A stretch of 64,000 nucleotides of DNA, taken from contig JBCCLJ010000001.1 of NCBI GenBank assembly GCA_039026915.1, positions 1-64,000 of the forward strand. Reading direction: 5' to 3'. Source of the DNA: JBCCLJ01 sp039026915. Lineage in GTDB: Bacteria > Acidobacteriota > Thermoanaerobaculia > Multivoradales > Multivoraceae. The notes beneath the pieces are model-generated. The model was not told the origin of the DNA, did not search any database, and worked only from the letters and a program-made list of their open reading frames with translations. Shown piece after piece: positions 62,645 through 64,000 of this stretch (positions are counted from its first letter, which is position 1; each line of letters starts with the position of its first letter). The position numbers were made by a program, and so were the translations under genes.

Positions 62645-63423
62645 CCGACTCCACACAGACCAAACCGCAGCGCGACAAGGCACTGCGCAAGGGTGCCTAT
62701 CTGCTGCCGAGCCTCTTCACCGTCGGCAACATCGCTCTCGGCTTCTACGCGGTCGTCCTGGCACTCGAAGGGGACTACCGGCCCGCCATTCTGCTGATCT
62801 TCCTCGCCGCCTTCCTCGACGGACTCGACGGCCGAATCGCCCGGGTGACGCAGACCGAATCGGACTTCGGCCGTGAGTACGATTCGCTCGCCGACGTCAT
62901 CACGTTCGGCGTCGGCCCCGCGCTCCTGGCCTACCTCTGGGGCCTCGAACACCTCGACCGCATCGGCTGGTTCGCGCCGCTCTTCTACATCGTCTGTGCC
63001 GCCACGCGCTTGGCGCGCTTCAACATCAACACCCGCGTCGCGGACAAGCGCTTCTTCGTCGGGCTCCCGGCCCCCGCCGGCGCCGGCGCCGTCGGCTCGG
63101 TCCTCTACTTCGCCAGCTTCGGCGAGCCCGGCCCCTTCACGCGCGGCCTCCTGTTGACGGTGCTCGTCCTCGTGTCCCTGCTGATGGTTTCCAACTTTCG
63201 CTACTACAGCTTCAAGGAGCTCGATCCGCGGCGGCGTTGGAGCTTCCGCATCGGTGTGCCGATCGCCCTGGTCATCCTCGCCCTCGCCTTCTCCCCCGCC
63301 GGCGTCTTTCTGACGGTCTCCGGCAGCTACGCGCTCTCCGGTCCAACCGCTTGGCTGCGCGGACTTCTGCGCCGCGGCTCGTCCAACGCGGAGAGAGTCG
63401 TCAAAGCCGGAGAAGAGTCTTGA
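62641..63423 (+). CDS. pssA: CDP-diacylglycerol-serine O-phosphatidyltransferase
   Basis: 260-aa membrane enzyme making phosphatidylserine, the substrate of Psd. CDP-alcohol transferase motif is complete: D60, D63-G64, A67-R68, G77, D81, D85. About seven membrane helices. The C-terminus is a short basic tail. Its stop overlaps the next gene's TTG start (TTGA). Confidence 0.95.
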   Translation: MTDSTQTKPQRDKALRKGAYLLPSLFTVGNIALGFYAVVLALEGDYRPAILLIFLAAFLDGLDGRIARVTQTESDFGREYDSLADVITFGVGPALLAYLWGLEHLDRIGWFAPLFYIVCAATRLARFNINTRVADKRFFVGLPAPAGAGAVGSVLYFASFGEPGPFTRGLLLTVLVLVSLLMVSNFRYYSFKELDPRRRWSFRIGVPIALVILALAFSPAGVFLTVSGSYALSGPTAWLRGLLRRGSSNAERVVKAGEES

Positions 63424-64000
63424 GCCGCGTCGTCCTGACGTCGCCGACGACGCTCATCGCGAAGGAGCTCGGCGACCGACTCGCGGCGGCCGAGGGCCTG
63501 CGACTGAGCTCGATCGACCTGGTGAGTGCCGACGAGAGCGAGGTCGGTGTGCTCGCCGACATCGGCAACTCGGCGGCGATGGTCTCCCGACTCGAGCCGG
63601 AGGGCGAGCTCGATGCCGACCTCATTTTCTGCTGCGGCGGCTCGTTCGAAGACTCCCGCCCCTATCTCGAGGCTCGCTCGGCACGCTCCAACGTGGTCCT
63701 CTTCGCCAGCGATACGCCCGCAGACATTGCACGTCCCTTCCTGCCCTGGGTCGACTATCCCGAAGGCGCGGAAGGAGCGACTCTCCTGGCTCCGCACCCG
63801 GGCGTCGTCATGGTCGCCTCGATCCTCGACTCACTGCAGGAGCTCTCGCCCCGCGCGGCCACCGCGACGCTGCTCGAGCCGGCCTCGATGAAGGACCAGG
63901 CCGGTATGGACGAGGTGCTCGGCCAGACGCGCGCCATGCTGGCCTTCGAAGGGGTCTCCGATCCGGAGGTCTTTCCGGTACAACAAGCCTTCAACCTGAC
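63420..64000 (+). CDS. aspartate-semialdehyde dehydrogenase-like protein (partial)
   Basis: First 193 codons; runs off the window. TTG 63420 overlaps the pssA stop. The later part (APHPGVVMVASILDSLQEL, LLEPASMKDQAGMDEVLGQT, VFPVQQAFNL) matches the dimerisation region of Asd/USG-1 proteins. The N-terminal nucleotide-binding glycine loop is missing and the catalytic Cys segment is replaced by APHPGVV, so it is probably a catalytically inactive USG-1-like paralogue rather than true Asd. Confidence 0.75.
   Translation, partial: MSRVVLTSPTTLIAKELGDRLAAAEGLRLSSIDLVSADESEVGVLADIGNSAAMVSRLEPEGELDADLIFCCGGSFEDSRPYLEARSARSNVVLFASDTPADIARPFLPWVDYPEGAEGATLLAPHPGVVMVASILDSLQELSPRAATATLLEPASMKDQAGMDEVLGQTRAMLAFEGVSDPEVFPVQQAFNL

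Overview
The window is a dense, GC-rich bacterial chromosome segment of about 60 protein genes, three tRNA genes and the RNase P RNA gene. Gene content and style (bactofilin, DUF6600/FecR-type secreted protein, SpoVG next to prs, cNMP/FHA proteins, many TPR and lipoproteins, a membrane pyrophosphatase, LolB-like lipoprotein near prs) suggest a diderm, non-photosynthetic bacterium. Acidobacteriota, perhaps the Thermoanaerobaculia/Holophagae side, fits best. This is an inference from gene content, not a phylogenetic result. GTG and TTG starts and 1-4 nt start/stop overlaps are common. I see no phage, insertion sequence, CRISPR array, toxin-antitoxin or defence system. This is core chromosome.

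Layout. 0-6 kb: an SDR dehydrogenase, then a minus-strand unit running TPR/cNMP protein, def, cohesin-like lipoprotein, cysS, yraN, tRNA-Gly(GCC), tRNA-Cys(GCA), a SAM-dependent enzyme and a small Cys-rich protein. 6-14 kb: a large secreted DUF6600 protein with an Arg-rich repeat tail and its terminator, a small membrane protein, thiE-like, lspA and rluD. Opposite these lie ald, a bactofilin and tRNA-Gly(CCC). 14-23 kb: AIM24 protein, a glutaminyl cyclase lipoprotein, a receiver-GGDEF protein, a 1319-aa NtrY-like sensor kinase and its neighbour, an FHA/AAA+ regulator with a degenerate ATPase. 23-38 kb: a long minus-strand block with uvrB, uvrC, a DUF4388/J-like/TPR protein, rnpB, an LD-carboxypeptidase, a cNMP-FHA protein, recG, a glycosyltransferase, scpA, scpB, rluB and cmk. 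38-54 kb: a class A PBP on plus. On minus come a serine hydrolase, a methyltransferase, rplI-rpsR-rpsF, hppA, pth, rplY, prs, spoVG, a LolB-like lipoprotein and a TPR protein. 54-64 kb: a MshEN-domain protein, HU, a site-2 protease, dtd, ssb, mutS, tsaB-rimI, DUF465, psd, pssA and a truncated aspartate-semialdehyde-dehydrogenase-like gene.

Themes. Translation and tRNA biology are heavily represented (cysS beside tRNA-Cys, def, pth, rplY, rplI/rpsR/rpsF, rnpB, dtd, tsaB, rimI, two pseudouridine synthases). DNA repair and chromosome genes (uvrB, uvrC, recG, mutS, ssb, scpA/B, HU) and envelope genes (lspA, PBP1, LD-carboxypeptidase, psd/pssA, LolB-like protein) are interleaved with them. The most interesting signals are regulatory. 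At least six transcription-unit heads carry a near-consensus -10 box 6-8 nt before the start codon, which predicts leaderless mRNAs. Several palindromes sit at promoters (6229-6246, 16071-16084, 45184-45197, 47367-47383). The FHA/AAA+ protein next to the sensor kinase has lost the residues expected for sigma-54 activation.
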